A stretch of DNA of 45,475 bases from Coprinopsis marcescibilis (GCA_004369085.1 ML210348.1:8945-54419); one strand, 5' to 3'. Positions 11,301-23,468 are shown, numbered from the stretch's first letter. Notes: generated by a model not told the origin, from the sequence alone. Made by a program: numbers and translations.

Positions 11301-14300
11301 CACTTGGAATGGTGAGCTGTTTCGCCCCCCTCCGTTTCACGTCGTCTGATCGATCACCGCTCTAATAGCAACTCGGGCGGCTCTATCGCCAGTCGCTCAT
11401 TGGTGTAGAGTTGCATGTAGTGTCAAACCACGATCGTATTGCGCAACAGCTGTTCGATTTGTGGTATGATCAGTACGTATCTGTTTTTATCCGCAGTGCG
11501 GGACTGATACGGCTTCTTTAGCGTGCCAACCGAAGAGTACATCCCTCGATTCGTTCGAAAGGCAGTGCCATACCACGCCAACGACCTCAAATATGTTGAT
11601 TGGATCCCACCTGGTCCCTCCCAAGACGAATTCGAGAGCGAAGCGGATCTCATTGCTGCGAGGAGACAGTGGTTGGAACGTACACAGGAGCTAGACCTCA
11701 TCAAGGGCGTCGTGTATCCCTATCTCCAAGACATGCAGCTTCCGCCTAAGAAAAGCCGTCGACACCACTCGGAGGACACTATCCGCGGTGCTTTGGTCAA
11801 CGCCAGTCGCACACAATTGGACGCTGTTATGAAGTTTACCATTGACTACCACACCGAGGAAGACACATTTTTGGTGTTCCAATACACTGTCGGACGGGAG
11901 CCATTGGATGACGAGTTTGTCGAGATCTGGATCGAACGTTACCCTCCCCTCGTCTTCTCACTGCTCCGAAAGTTTCCCCCAAGTGAAGAACTAGACCTGG
12001 CGGAGGAACTTGACGGCCTTGAGTTTGCGGTACTGCGTGCTATTGTTCGGTCGGCCAACGACACCCGCATCGCGGCTCTCGTTGCCCTGGAGAAATTGGC
12101 GAGTACAGTTCGAAAGATCCATCTCAAGCAATATATGGATCTTCTTATGCTCGTTGCTCTCTGCACACGAGCTCCGACTCTCTATCAGGAATTGTTACTC
12201 GTCCTCAACGAATCCAGACTCAATATGGACCCGCAACCCTTGACACCTGCCGAGGACTACGCCCGCAGGCACACACTTAATATCGTCTTCGACAGAGCAG
12301 AGGAGGCCGCGGCGGAATGTCCTTGCAACGACGAAGGAAATCCCCGGAAGCAGAAGACAGCACCTGCTCAAACCACCCTATCGTTTGCCGACTCCGAGCG
12401 CACAATAGTCACAGCCTACATCCGCTTGGATGCCAAAACAAATGTTCGCCTACACTCACATGTTAGGTTGAAAGCGATTTCGAAAGCCGAAAACAGGTGG
12501 CTAGTGTTACCGGTTCTCGATGGACTGGTAACCCTGTCGCAGAGGGGAGAACTCAAAATTGCACTGAAGCAGCCTGCACCTCCGGAGTTGGAGAAAATGG
12601 ACTGGGTCATCTACGATGCAGGTAGTATCGGTGAGTTTTCAAATGCCTGTCAAGTTGCAAAGGTTGTGTCGTTGATGACGTGGCATTTAGCGACTGCCCA
12701 GGCAATGTTTGATGCAGTCTTCAATCTTGTCAGTCAGAGGGAGCTGTGTTGTACTCTTTATCGCTTGATCGTTGGGGACCAGGACCACGGAGACGACGAG
12801 TCTCAACAATCTGCAACACCCCTACCTACTGTCGATAAAGGGAAGGGCAAGGAATGGGCCCGATCTCCGGGTTTGGAAGAGCCACGTGGAGGGCCCTCCA
12901 CCACGGAAGGCGATGGGGCAGGAGAAGAAGAAGAGGAATTCGACGCCGAGGGGTTCGATTTCTCAGTCCCTTTCGAGGCTGTCTTGCCGGATTCTACGGG
13001 ACTGAACGCGAGCCAAATGCAGGCCATTGGGTCTTGGACTGCTCCCCTTTCTCTAATTTGGGGGCCGCCAGGTATGTTCCTTACGAAGCCTGGCTGGTGG
13101 TTTTCTGATTATAGTCCAATATATAGGGACGGGGAAAACCACAGTCGTTGTTCAGATATTGCGAAGTATACTGCTCTCATTCTCAAGAAAGGTGCCTATA
13201 GTTCTTGTAACTGCTTCTACGCACAATGGTAAGCACCTCTATCAATGTTTCCGGCAGCAGACGTAACCGTGCCTCTCAATAGCTGTCGACAACGTCCTGG
13301 AACGGTTCATACGCATCAACGATGTTGAAAAACTCATACCCGAAGAGCAAATACTCCGAGTTGCCACTGACCAATCTAGAGTGGGGGATAACCTATTACC
13401 GTACACCCTTGATGCTCGCGTCGGCGGGGACCTTAACCAAAACAGGCAGAAGATGAAAAAAGCAGTTCAGAGGCTGAAGCGGGCAAGAATGGTGTTTACG
13501 ACATGCGCAGGTATGTTTTATCTAAGCTTCATTGTGTTGAAACTGAACATTTCTTGATTTACCGCTAGGTGCTGGACTAGGCGTTCTCCGCAAGTTCCAG
13601 GCAGACATGGCGATAATTGATGAAGCTTCGCAAATAACCGAACCCTGCGCTCTCATCCCTCTGGTCAAAGGCATCCAGAAGGCTCTTCTCGTTGGTGATC
13701 AGTAAGTCAAGAACCCTAAAATTGTGAAACGACACTGAATTGTGTGTGTAGTGTCCAATTACGACCCACTGTGCAAAACATGGGAAAGGTTCTTGGCTCT
13801 GACGTATCCCTGCTAGAGCGACTCTACAGCGGAGAAGACCTCCTAGGGATGACAAAAACGATGTTGGACGTCCAATACCGCTCCCCTCGTGTTCTCAATG
13901 CCTTCCCTTCAAAGGAGTTTTACGACGACAAGCTGAAAACGGCGGATCAAAACGAATCCAAGCTGTCGTCTCTGGAAACCCTTTCTTTTCCTTGGCCAAG
14001 AGACGGCGATACCATTGTTCCGACCATTTTTGTACCTTGCTCTGTGGAAGAGGACATAGGAGGCCGCTCTAAGAGCAATGAAGGTCAAGTCGAGCTTGTA
14101 CACCACATTATCAGCCTGTTGGGATCAAAGCCAGATGTGGAGTCGACATCGCCGCTGGAGATAACGGTTCTGTCGCCTTACCGAGGACAGAACAACAAAC
14201 TCAAATATAAACTGCCTTCTTCGATCCCTGTATCGACCGTCGACGGATTCCAAGGAAGAGAGAGCGATATTGTCATCTTTTCGACTGTCCGATGTAACGC

Positions 14301-14481
14301 GGATTGTGAAATTGGGTTTTTGGATGACCCTCGGAGGCTAAATGTCATGTGGACCCGTGCAAGGTTGGCGTTGATTATTGTTGGGGATAAGCGCACCTTG
14401 TTGGAGAATGGGCTGTGGAAGCGTGCAGTGGAAGCATGTAAGGAGGTCTGCCTGTCATTACCGACCTCAGGTTCAGAGTAG
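8330..14481 (+). CDS. RNA-dependent RNA polymerase fused to UPF1-like SF1 RNA helicase
   Basis: Sixteen exons (8330-8680, 8736-8838, 8902-9115, 9171-9799, 9859-9993, 10045-10100, 10150-10235, 10291-10954, 11009-11311, 11369-11472, 11522-12630, 12691-13071, 13127-13228, 13283-13510, 13569-13701, 13752-14481) total 5328 nt, 1775 residues, in frame throughout. The N-terminal half is a cellular (QDE-1/Rdp1-type) RdRP: FSDGCGLIS at 187-195, NPCLHPGD at 427-434, and the catalytic triad DLDGD at D475/D477/D479. The C-terminal half is an SF1 helicase: GPPGTGKTT (K1382), TASTHNAVDN (motif Ia), DEAS (D1506), GDHVQLRP (1531-1538), QYRSP, VDGFQGRESD, and a final RLNVMWTRAR. Residues of roughly 600-1350 form a linker region with no motif I recognise. 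RdRPs make double-stranded RNA for siRNA amplification; a helicase partner would clear template structure. The N-terminus before the polymerase core is short. No stop or plausible polyadenylation break separates the halves, so I read one gene. Confidence 0.9.
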
Positions 14482-14833
14482 CTGACACACTCAATGTATA
14501 CTTACTTTCACTGGGCATAGTGACTGTTACCCACAAGTTTAGACACTGTCTTACTTGATAACGACAAAGAGCTGACTGATTCCTTGTTACATATGTGAAT
14601 CACGGCCGGCGAGTCACAAGTAGCACGTATTTCATTGGTTACAAATGACACGTTATACTAGCAATGAACCCGAAGAAGACACATTTTCGCCGATAATCAT
14701 ACGCTGAAAGGGAAGATTAAGAAGTGCAAACGTAGATGTGCCGCTATATATCCAGAGGGTCTTGGCTCCATAAGCCAGAAGGACAGTCGTATGAAATTGC
14801 CTCGAAACGATCCACACACCATCTTCCAACATC
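14482..14833. other. Intergenic: RdRP-helicase 3' flank and CoA-transferase promoter
   Basis: 352 bp between two genes on the same strand. Both the downstream flank of the first and the promoter of the second must fit here. I see no open frame, RNA gene or repeat worth naming. Confidence 0.5.
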
Positions 14834-16886
14834 ATGGGCCTGGCTTGGAGTTTTTTGGGATGGCTCTGGACCTCCCCGTACTCTGTTCCTTCTGAGTCTC
14901 TTTCTCTACTCTGGGACGGAATCGTCAACAATCCGCTTCATTCGACTGCACCGGATGATCTCAAAGAAGCCGCCAAAGCAGTGGAATTCGTGGGCACGGA
15001 CGAGCCTGGGGCTCCGATAAACTGGAGGTTCGCAGAGAGCATTTCTGCAATAAAAGGATTCCAGGCCGCGATGCTAAATGTATTGCTCAAACGGAAGTAC
15101 GGGATCGACTACCAGAGAGTTGTAATCAATACGTGAGTGGATTCATGGTCGTCTGTCTTTCCTGATGGCTAACTAGTCGGAAAGGGACCATGCACAACTT
15201 TTCGTGATGTCAGTATTCTTCCCGATAATCGATCCTCACGGGGAGAAAGTGGAGGCTGTCCCAAACGAAAAGTTTTTTCGTTATTTTCCCAACTGCAACA
15301 TATACGCCCAACGCCTCACTTCACCCTGCACGAACATATACAGAACAAAGGACAATAGATTTTACCACATTCACGGTTCGCGTTCTCTCTCATATACTGG
15401 CCGCGTTTCAAGTCATTCATCTTGATGAACAGGGAGTTTGAATCACACGGTACCACAGAAGGCCCTAGAGATCACCGACGAGGAGGAGTTGGCCCCATTT
15501 GAAGAGGGTAGGCAGGCCTATCAAGACAAAATCGCGCAAATGGACTCGAAGGACCTCGATGAACTAATGAACGTCAAGCACCGGCAGGCCGGCACCATTT
15601 GTATGACCCAGGAGGAGTACCTGGCTTCAGAACACGGGAAGGCCAATTCACAGATCGGGCTCTACGAGATACACCACATACCCAACCAAAAGCAAGCTGC
15701 ATCCTGGTGGGGGACCCCGGAAAGTGTAGAAGCGAGCCCGAAAAGACCGTTATTTGGACTCAAGGTCGTCGACCTTACCCGAATGATCGCGTCCCCTGTT
15801 GTTTGTCGCGAACTGGCAGAGATGGGCGCTAGTGTTATGCGAATTACCTCGCCGAATATTCCAGATCTGTGCCATTTGAACCTGGACATGCAGTGGGGGA
15901 AATGGAATGCACATCTTGATCTGAGAAGGGACGAGGATAGGCTAACGCTGCGGGAGTTGATCGAGGAAGCCGACGTCGTCGTTGACGGTTATCGCCCCGG
16001 TGTTATGGAAAAGTGGGGGTTTGGTAAAAATGATGTGCTTGACCTTTTCAAGGACAAGGAGCGAGGGATTGTATATGCCCGGGAGAACTGTTATGTAGGT
16101 CTTATTCACCTTTTATGCTCCCATACGGTGACCAATGATTATCTAGGGTTGGAATGGACCTCTGTCGCATCTTTCAGGATGGCAACAAATCAGTGACGCG
16201 GTAAGCTTCAGTCGACCTACACAACGGAAAGAGGGCTCACCACCGAATAGCACTGTGGAGCATCCTACGCCTATGGCAAGGCCATGGGAAATGATGAGCC
16301 AGTAACGCCCGTTTGGCCGAACTCCGATTACTGGTAAGTGAACCGTCTCTGAACTGGAGAGGTTGTTTAAGTCTGAGCATTGTTTGTATCAGCACTGGCG
16401 CCGCCGGGGCAGTGGGTATCCTGGAAGCTCTGCTTAAACGTGCAGAGTCAGGAGGGTCGTGTGTTGTGGATGTAAGTGCCGTATTAGCCTCCGAATCCCG
16501 ATGCTTCTCGCGACTTACATAGCTCAAAGATTGCTTTGAACTACTACTCTCAGTGGCTGATTAACTCTTGTGGAACCTACTCTCAAGAGGTTTGGGAGAG
16601 AGTCTGGGATCGTTTCGATCGACCTGTATTTCGGCACTGGGATAGCATGGGCGTCACCATCCCTTACTACCTTGAAGCGCTTCGCAAGGCTGATTCACCT
16701 ATCCTTAACCCTGACTTCTTCGAAGATAGAGAAGATAAGGCCATTGGAGCTCCAGTGAGGACAGTGAGGCCAATTCTGACCTTTCCTGAAGGTCGGGTCA
16801 CACTCGGTTATAATGTCGGCTCGCGTGGTAACGGAGTGGACAGGCCTCGGTGGCCAAAGGACCTGTTGACAGAGGTTGTAGTTTAG
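14834..16886 (+). CDS. Family III (CaiB/BaiF) CoA-transferase
   Basis: Seven exons: 14834-15132, 15185-15375, 15433-16094, 16147-16200, 16251-16333, 16393-16471, 16530-16886; 574 residues. Family III enzymes move CoA between carboxylic acids through an aspartyl-CoA thioester. The family core begins near residue 260 with FGLKVVDLTRMIASPVVCREL, whose typical sequence is GIRVLDLTRVLAGP, and continues with LDLRRDEDRL and ADVVVDGYRPGVMEKWGF. CTGAAGAVGILEALL follows, and then SCVVDIALN, whose D456 sits where the catalytic Asp usually lies. The long N-terminal part is typical of the two-half fungal versions; it could be a degenerate first lobe. The acyl substrates cannot be predicted. Three acceptors end in AAAG or AACAG and the exon 2 donor is weak (GTTCGC), but the whole frame closes. 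It ends 62 bp from the end of the convergent MYND gene. Confidence 0.9.
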
Positions 16887-16948
16887 TCTCGACTCTTTTG
16901 TCATTGTACAATTTGGGGAAATGTAGTTATCGTTCCTTCTGTCAATGT

Positions 16949-19330
16949 CTATATCATCGGCGCTTGGTAACGGGAGCCCTGTTCAGCAACTTCAACCAAT
17001 GGTTGCATTAGGATTCGGGCTGCGTTGTCCCTGTTAGTCGATCAAATCACCCGAGTGCAAATGAAAAAAAACACTCACTCCACAAACGAGACGGCATGTA
17101 AGATCTGTAGTCGTTCTGCCAGAAGCTCTATTCTGGGGTTGGGCACATTTGGCAAGGAAACCAAACAAAGGAAGCGAAACCCCTTTCCTCTGAACGAGAA
17201 GCAGGTATCCACAAGTCTGAGATGAAAGTTACTTCTTGCTATCTCAAGCATCCTCTGGAACCGAACATTCGGCGCAAATTCACAGACATCTAGAATCTTT
17301 TGGTACTCATCTGGCTGCAGAACGTGCTCTGAGCCACCCAACCCAAAATTCCCGATGACGATGACAGTCCCTCGGGTCTTGTTGTTGGAGGCGTCGAGCA
17401 ATCTCAAGTTCCCTATACGGACAAAGAGGACTCGTGCGACGAAGATGTGGTGGAGTCGGATGGAATGGGGCATCCATCTGTTCTCTAGTTTCATTACTAT
17501 AGTGAAGGTCAGTAACGATCGCGATGAATAAATAAAAGTACGTTTCTCGCACTTGAATAGAATGCCCTTAGTGTCCCACATTCATATCTGTGAACTTCAT
17601 TCCAGTCTGTTGCCTGGCACTCTACCGAGCAGTAGATGACAGAGTTGCATCTTGAGCACGTTTGAAGACTCGAAAATCGTGTTTTGTGAGTTGTGCCTTG
17701 CGTGTGATGCTGTATCCGATGCGCGCGGTCAGTGGCGCGTTCCATGAGTTGCAGTGTACCTCACATTACCTCGAGATTATCACAGAACGAAAAGTGCTGC
17801 GATACTTCCCTTCGAAACCGAGTAGCAAGGGAATGGTTATCCACCGTGCTCTTGAAGCCCATCCATGCTACATACGCTTTACTCGACCGAGGGGTTACCA
17901 GGTTGAGCGTAGCAGGCTCCACAGCCCGCACAGCATCCTCGACGCATCGAAGGACTTTCTCCAAGCCTAAATAGCTGAAGATGGTGTGAAGACCGCAGTG
18001 AGTCTCGCCAATGTTGCCGTGGTCGTATGCGAGTCCGAGACAGTCCACGATGAAGGACATGAGTCCTTGATCGAGCAACGCACACAAGTGTTTGACGGTG
18101 GATCCATGGGCGGTTGTAGTCCATTTCAGAATTATAACGACTTGTTCTGACAGAAGACCGCGCTGACGAGGCGTAATAGGATAGGTGCCGAGGGTGAGAA
18201 GCAGGGAGCAATATGTGGTGAGATAGTCTTCGGCCAGGAGTGCACGCGCAATCCTGACACCATCCAGCAGTTTATCGATGGCGCTCTGGAAGACCCCAAG
18301 GAGCTCGATAAGCTCATCGAGTTTCTTTGTTCGGCTTGGATTTGTTTGTGATTTGGCTTGTTCTGCCAGGTGGGAAAGGCTGGAGAGGATACCCATCATT
18401 CCAGATAGAAATGATTTGAAGTTGGCTTGGGGTAGCGAGCAGATCTTTCCCATGAAATCTGAGTTCCCATTCTGGTTATACAAGAGCGACAAGGACAGTC
18501 GCAACAGAATCCTGATGCTGTACTCGTTGTGCTTTTCCCCTCTTCGTCCCGTCAGAGAGTGTATCAAGATGATGCAATCCATGACACACGGGGATGCGAG
18601 CATCATCTCTGTCACTGGCTGGTTCCAATCGATAAGTCTGCCGATGAATTCTGCCAATGCGATCGCCTGCGTAAATTCCGAACGCGCGATGGGATTTTTC
18701 GTGACGAGGAACTGATACCATGAAAGTATGTTGTCCAGGTTGCCGATTATTATAGGTGATAGCCTGCGGGCCGAGTGTTTATCGGGATCTTTATCGCGTA
18801 TCAGGGTTATGTCGAGGGCGGTGATAGCGTTTTCGCCCAATTGGACGCTATGCAGCCATTCTGCGGCGCCCCCTTGAAAGGTTTCTGGCCTTAAGGATGG
18901 AACCGGGGCTTCAAGGTGCGGAAGAAAGGCTTCTAATGCATCGATTTTCCGCTTTATGGTTGTTGGCCAGTTGTTGATCAGCAGTGTCGCTTTTTCGACA
19001 GAACCAGATCTAACATGAAGGAGAAGCTGGCATATCCCTTCAATACGTCACGATGTTATTGCAGAATGTAGTTCGTACCCTTTCGAACCCTTGCTTTGTT
19101 TGAAATAAAGCGTCTGGTGGCATTGGGATCGCCGAGTCCGTGCGTGTGCGCTAGCAAAAGCTGAGGTGACGACTCCAAGGTTATTGAAAGTACCCCAACT
19201 GCCAAGTTGGGTATAATTCTGAAACCTGAGGGATTGAGAGCCACAGGAGAGCTATTACGGACTTTCAGGCCGCATTTTTTCACGACTACGAGGTACCCTT
19301 ACCAAGAATTTGTGAAAAAATCGTCGTCAT
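16949..19330 (-). CDS. MYND zinc-finger protein of the basidiomycete type
   Basis: Six exons, 19330-19303, 19225-19079, 19037-17770, 17709-17553, 17496-17079, 17030-16949, give 699 residues in frame. The first 480 residues look all-helical and contain no catalytic motif I recognise. The zinc finger spans about 477-525: C477, then C499/C502, C508/C512, H521 and C525, with WNEVHRYEC closing it, as in MYND domains. After it come about 170 residues ending in NAARILMQPLVEVAEQGSRY. MYND fingers bind proline-rich peptides, so a protein-interaction role is likely; the biological function is unknown. This architecture is abundant and often multiplied in mushroom-forming fungi. Intron 2 (19038-19078) is only 41 nt, and the 28 nt first exon and start codon are less certain than the rest. 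Confidence 0.82.
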
Positions 19331-21357
19331 TCAAGACAAGCAAAGACAATAAAGCCGTCGTTCGGTGGGCTCAACTTTAAGCGGAGTTGTGTCGGCTCAG
19401 AAATAAGATGGACATAAGGTTAGGGTAACCCTTTCAACTTGCAAATTCTCCTACAAGGTGAGTGTGCATAGTTTTTCCTTTGTGGGTTTATACATTGCTT
19501 ACGACTCTTAGCTTGGGTGTGTTCGGAGCTCCCTGGTACGCAGAGTTCCCCTTTCTTATCTTCACGGAAGTTTCACAACCGTGCTCACTGCTGGCGATAC
19601 ACCGCATGGAACACTTCACATGGTCGCGGTTCTCGCGACACACAACAACTAAGAACAATGGTGGAGGTGATCTAGGTCTTGGGGATGTGAGTCCAGAAGT
19701 CCGATATCCTAATGCGCAGTCTGTTTCCTGCCTCGTTTCAAGATCACAGGTAGACAAATTATGCGCTTCGTCTTCAGGTAAGGGCCGTCTCGTATTAAGG
19801 GCGAGAGAATGAGCATACGCTGGCAGGCCCGCTGACCTGATGCCGGGGCTGGAAGTGGGCAGGAAGAGAAGACAGTGGGACAGTGCCCATGCGAGGAGGA
19901 TAGGAGGGTGGCGAAGCGTACTAGATGCAAAACCCGGAAGGGGGTGTTTCCTGACACTTCCATTCGAAGCCCGTGGTTCCAGCGTTTCATTATCCCGTTC
20001 ACTCGACTTCTGATGTGTATCAAACTAGAAACGAACATGCCAGTGTACGGTGTAATATGTCGTTGGCTTCCTGCTCCATCTTTGGTCAGACCCGTCCCGG
20101 ACATGATCTTCCTCTGTATTATTGGCTAGCGGGGTGCACACAGTGTGCAGCACTTCAAATGTGTGTGCACAAGAAACACCATAATTTAGGGGAATTGGGC
20201 AGACGTAGTACTTAGTTCACTGTAAATAATAGAATAGATTTGTAAATTGTTAGTCAAGACTCAATTGCTTAGCACAATTTTCAATCTCTCGGATAATGAT
20301 GCTCGCCCGCCGTCCTGTATTCTCTACCCTTAGTCCCTTCATTAATTAGCCCAAGGGCACATATGACCCGCGCAAACCATTTCCGTTGTGACATTTATTA
20401 TTTATACTTACTATGCAGAAAATATTTTGCGCAACGTCGCAAGTGTGGGTAGTGCTATACGCGTTCTTTGTCCTCAAAATTCATTATTGTGGAGGCACAA
20501 TCTACACCACCAATGCAAACGGATGCCATGTAGACGCGGCTGGCTGAGCTTGAACAAATATCAGTGTGCAGTCTTGTCCGGACCTGTAAGAAGTCTCAAT
20601 GCCATGCGAAGGTGAAATTACAAAATCAGTATTACAGTTACGCCCGGTAGGTGTCCACACAACATCCAATTGCGCGTTTAAACGACTCGAGGCTAAAGTC
20701 CGTCAACGAGAGTCATCTGTTGCGTCGATAGCACAATTGGCTGGCGGTATGTGTGCATGAATATACCTTTCTTTGTTGCCAGAATTATGCATGACAATTG
20801 AGTAAATGAGAAGGAACATATGGATTGAATTTTCGGAAACATTTCACAGATATCATACAAAATCAGTGTCATGGCGATGCGATTTGAGAAGCAGTCTGGG
20901 AGGCTATCTGCTAAATCTGAGTGGGAGAAGGGGTTGCGGCGTGGCATGTGGAATTTGGCTGGTGCCCCGGCGTCGTCACCCAGGAATCTTGGTGGGATAA
21001 TGGCGATCAAATCGCCTTTGTCCGTCATTTTCTCAAGCGCTCACCTACAAGCCGCGGCTGTCCTGACCACAATCTTTCCCGAGCATTTTTTTGATACTTC
21101 TTTACTTTGGTGGTGTAGGGCTGGGCAATCTCTGACGTTTTATGCTATGTGGATTGCCCGAGTCCGCAGGTCTGCCGTAGTCATTTATGTACGTATAGTG
21201 CGGGCCTGCCGTCCGGTTATGCAATTGCACGGGAATCATGGTCAGTAAACCCACAAAGCATTTACATATGTACATGAATGACGATACTGTACATAATTAG
21301 TTACGAGTAGTACATCCGGTGTTGATCGGTCTTTGACCAAACTATACGGTAAGTGTA
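19331..21357. other. 2.0 kb stretch without a supported gene
   Basis: Open frames up to about 125 codons exist on both strands (longest plus-strand frame 20871-21248), but they overlap each other, lack splice-compatible neighbours, and their translations match no family I know. The proximal part must hold the promoter of the minus-strand MYND gene, and the distal part the 3' flank of the desaturase gene. No RNA gene, terminal inverted repeats or tandem array were seen. Confidence 0.55.
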
Positions 21358-23468
21358 TCAAGCCCCGGCAACCAAACATGTCTTCCTTTTCAAATCATCG
21401 AGCAACAAACAGTCTTGCTGCTCAGATGTCGTTGCTCTCTCCTTCGTCTCGTTAACCACGGCTTCTACGGCGACTTCACGAGCCGCCTTTCCTTCTCTGT
21501 TCTTGTAGAATACAATGTCTCCCCCGTCTTCTATGAAGAGACATTGTGTAAAGGATCTGTAGAGGGCATAAAATGAAGGCTGGGAACGAATCTCATAAGT
21601 TGGGGCTATATGGGAGGGTGCGCACTCTTACCGTTGAGTCATAGTTGTAATTGTCCTTGAGAACCTTCTTGAGATGCTTCGTTATCTCAGGACCGTTATC
21701 TGACAGTGCATAAGACTTGAAAGGCCTAGTGAGATGTCAAGGCAGTGTGTGACGTACAGAAAGGAGCTTTAAGGAAAAAGTCTGATGAAAATGAAACAGT
21801 GAGGCTTGATTTCTGCTAGGGGTGGGTGAAGACCTACGATGGGCAACATGGTCGTGGCTGATGTTATGGAAGAAAAATCTCCCCACCCAACCAAGAAGAG
21901 GGCGGTCGACGGTCGCTGCTGCACCTCTGAGGAACGACCATTCTCCATTTCTGTAGTGCGGGATAGTTGGGTCCGAATGGTGCAGGTACGTGAACATCAC
22001 TGCGAATTCTATCAGAAAGGACGGAGATCGAGCCTTAGGAAATAGGTTTACCAATCCTGTGAGAATGAGGCGGACATGTGGTTAAAAGTATACCATATGA
22101 ATAGCTCGTTAAGCTCACCAGTGGTTCACTAGCTACGGGAGCGCACCGGCTTTAGCTTTAGTTTCGAATCAAAGCGGCGGATAGTAGATGACTAACCAGA
22201 TATGGTGGTAGCCAATACCATAAAAAGAATGTTTTACCCGTAAGGAAAAGCAGGAACGCCATAGTTCCAATGCCGATGTTAGAAAGCACGATGGAACTCC
22301 CTTGATAGGATAGTTAGTTGCCTGAGTGGTGCGTTTAATTTGGGAACTTACTTTGATTATCTTTAAATAAACCGGAACTTGGCTGGAAATGATTTACTCC
22401 AGGCGGATGGGACGGTGAACCCATAGTGTTCCGACTGAAGGACATCAGTACCTACTGGAAATGAGTCGTGATAGCTGCGCACCTGAGGTATACCCACCAA
22501 CCGCTGTCAACCCTTGATTAATTGTCCAAGTACCGAAGCTATGCGTGACGGGATCACTTACAAGAACTGCATAACGAACATTCTCCACAATGTCCACAAA
22601 GGGGTTTCTTCGAAGACCTCCTCGTAATCGGCTGCAGTTGCTTTGGACGGCTCTGGGAGGCTGTACTTCGAGCGGGTGTAAGGAACGTAGTTTTCGTCTC
22701 GTTCAATGGAGCCTGTGGCTTTCTAAAATAAAGATATGACCGATTGGAGGCGACTACTTGTAAGACCGAGTACTAACGTGATGCGCATGATGCGTTGCAC
22801 GCCATGCGAAATATGGGATCAAAAGATACTGGTTTAAGATGTAGGTGAGATTTGGATGAGATTCAACAAAGATCGGAAGCAAACTCACCGAGTGAAGAAT
22901 GAATCCAGTAACGTTGTTGATAGTCTTATTCGAGAAAAGGGTTCCGTGACCAGCATCGTGCCCTGTTCAATCATCATTTCCCACTGTTGGCTGCATGCTA
23001 CGTTGAAGAACGGCTCACCCAAGCAGAATATCCCTGCGTTCACGAGACCTTGGACCCACCAATAGCTCAACCACAATGCAACCTTCACGATTCCTTTGGC
23101 TATTGGTGATGTGACGAAGCCGCCGAAGCTTGAGTCTGCCCAAGGAGAGATCATATACGCGAGTGAGTATAGAGCGAGCATCATGACAATATCTCTGCAG
23201 ATGTAGAACGCCGATTTCAAAGGGTTGTCTATGAACATTTCGGTAGTGAGCCTTTGATCAAGGATATATTACCAGCCGTTGCTCACTGCGTAGTAGCTCC
23301 TTTGGAACCGACTCGTGGATTTCTTTCATGGTGACATTGGGGGGGACGAATGGCTTGCCCAACCTATGTTTCAGACGATGTCAATCTCCGCAACTATGCG
23401 TTAGTGGACAAAGGACCTCACCGGGCTTCGTATTCAGGACCGCTCTTCCAGAGCGAGACCATCGTCAT
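21358..23468 (-). CDS. Delta-12 (oleate) fatty acid desaturase, FAD2 type, with micro-exons
   Basis: Membrane di-iron enzyme of the endoplasmic reticulum that converts oleate to linoleate. Fifteen exons (23468-23422, 23363-23287, 23228-23019, 22962-22889, 22828-22778, 22722-22562, 22503-22483, 22434-22352, 22300-22197, 22132-22119, 22056-22052, 21999-21838, 21781-21758, 21699-21632, 21579-21358) encode 440 residues, the usual length. The three histidine boxes are HDAGH (113-117), HHAHH (149-153) and HVAHH (333-337). Hydrophobic segments surround them, and YLHHSDPTIPHY is the usual motif before box 3. Four exons are tiny (21, 14, 5 and 24 nt), yet frame and family motifs match only if they are included. 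Delta-12 is favoured over delta-15 or omega-3 by overall resemblance, not by a decisive residue. Confidence 0.92.

Noticed and set aside
20693..21248. Overlapping frames on both strands between the MYND and desaturase genes
   Set aside because: They overlap each other and neither translation resembles a known family; I could not build exons around them.
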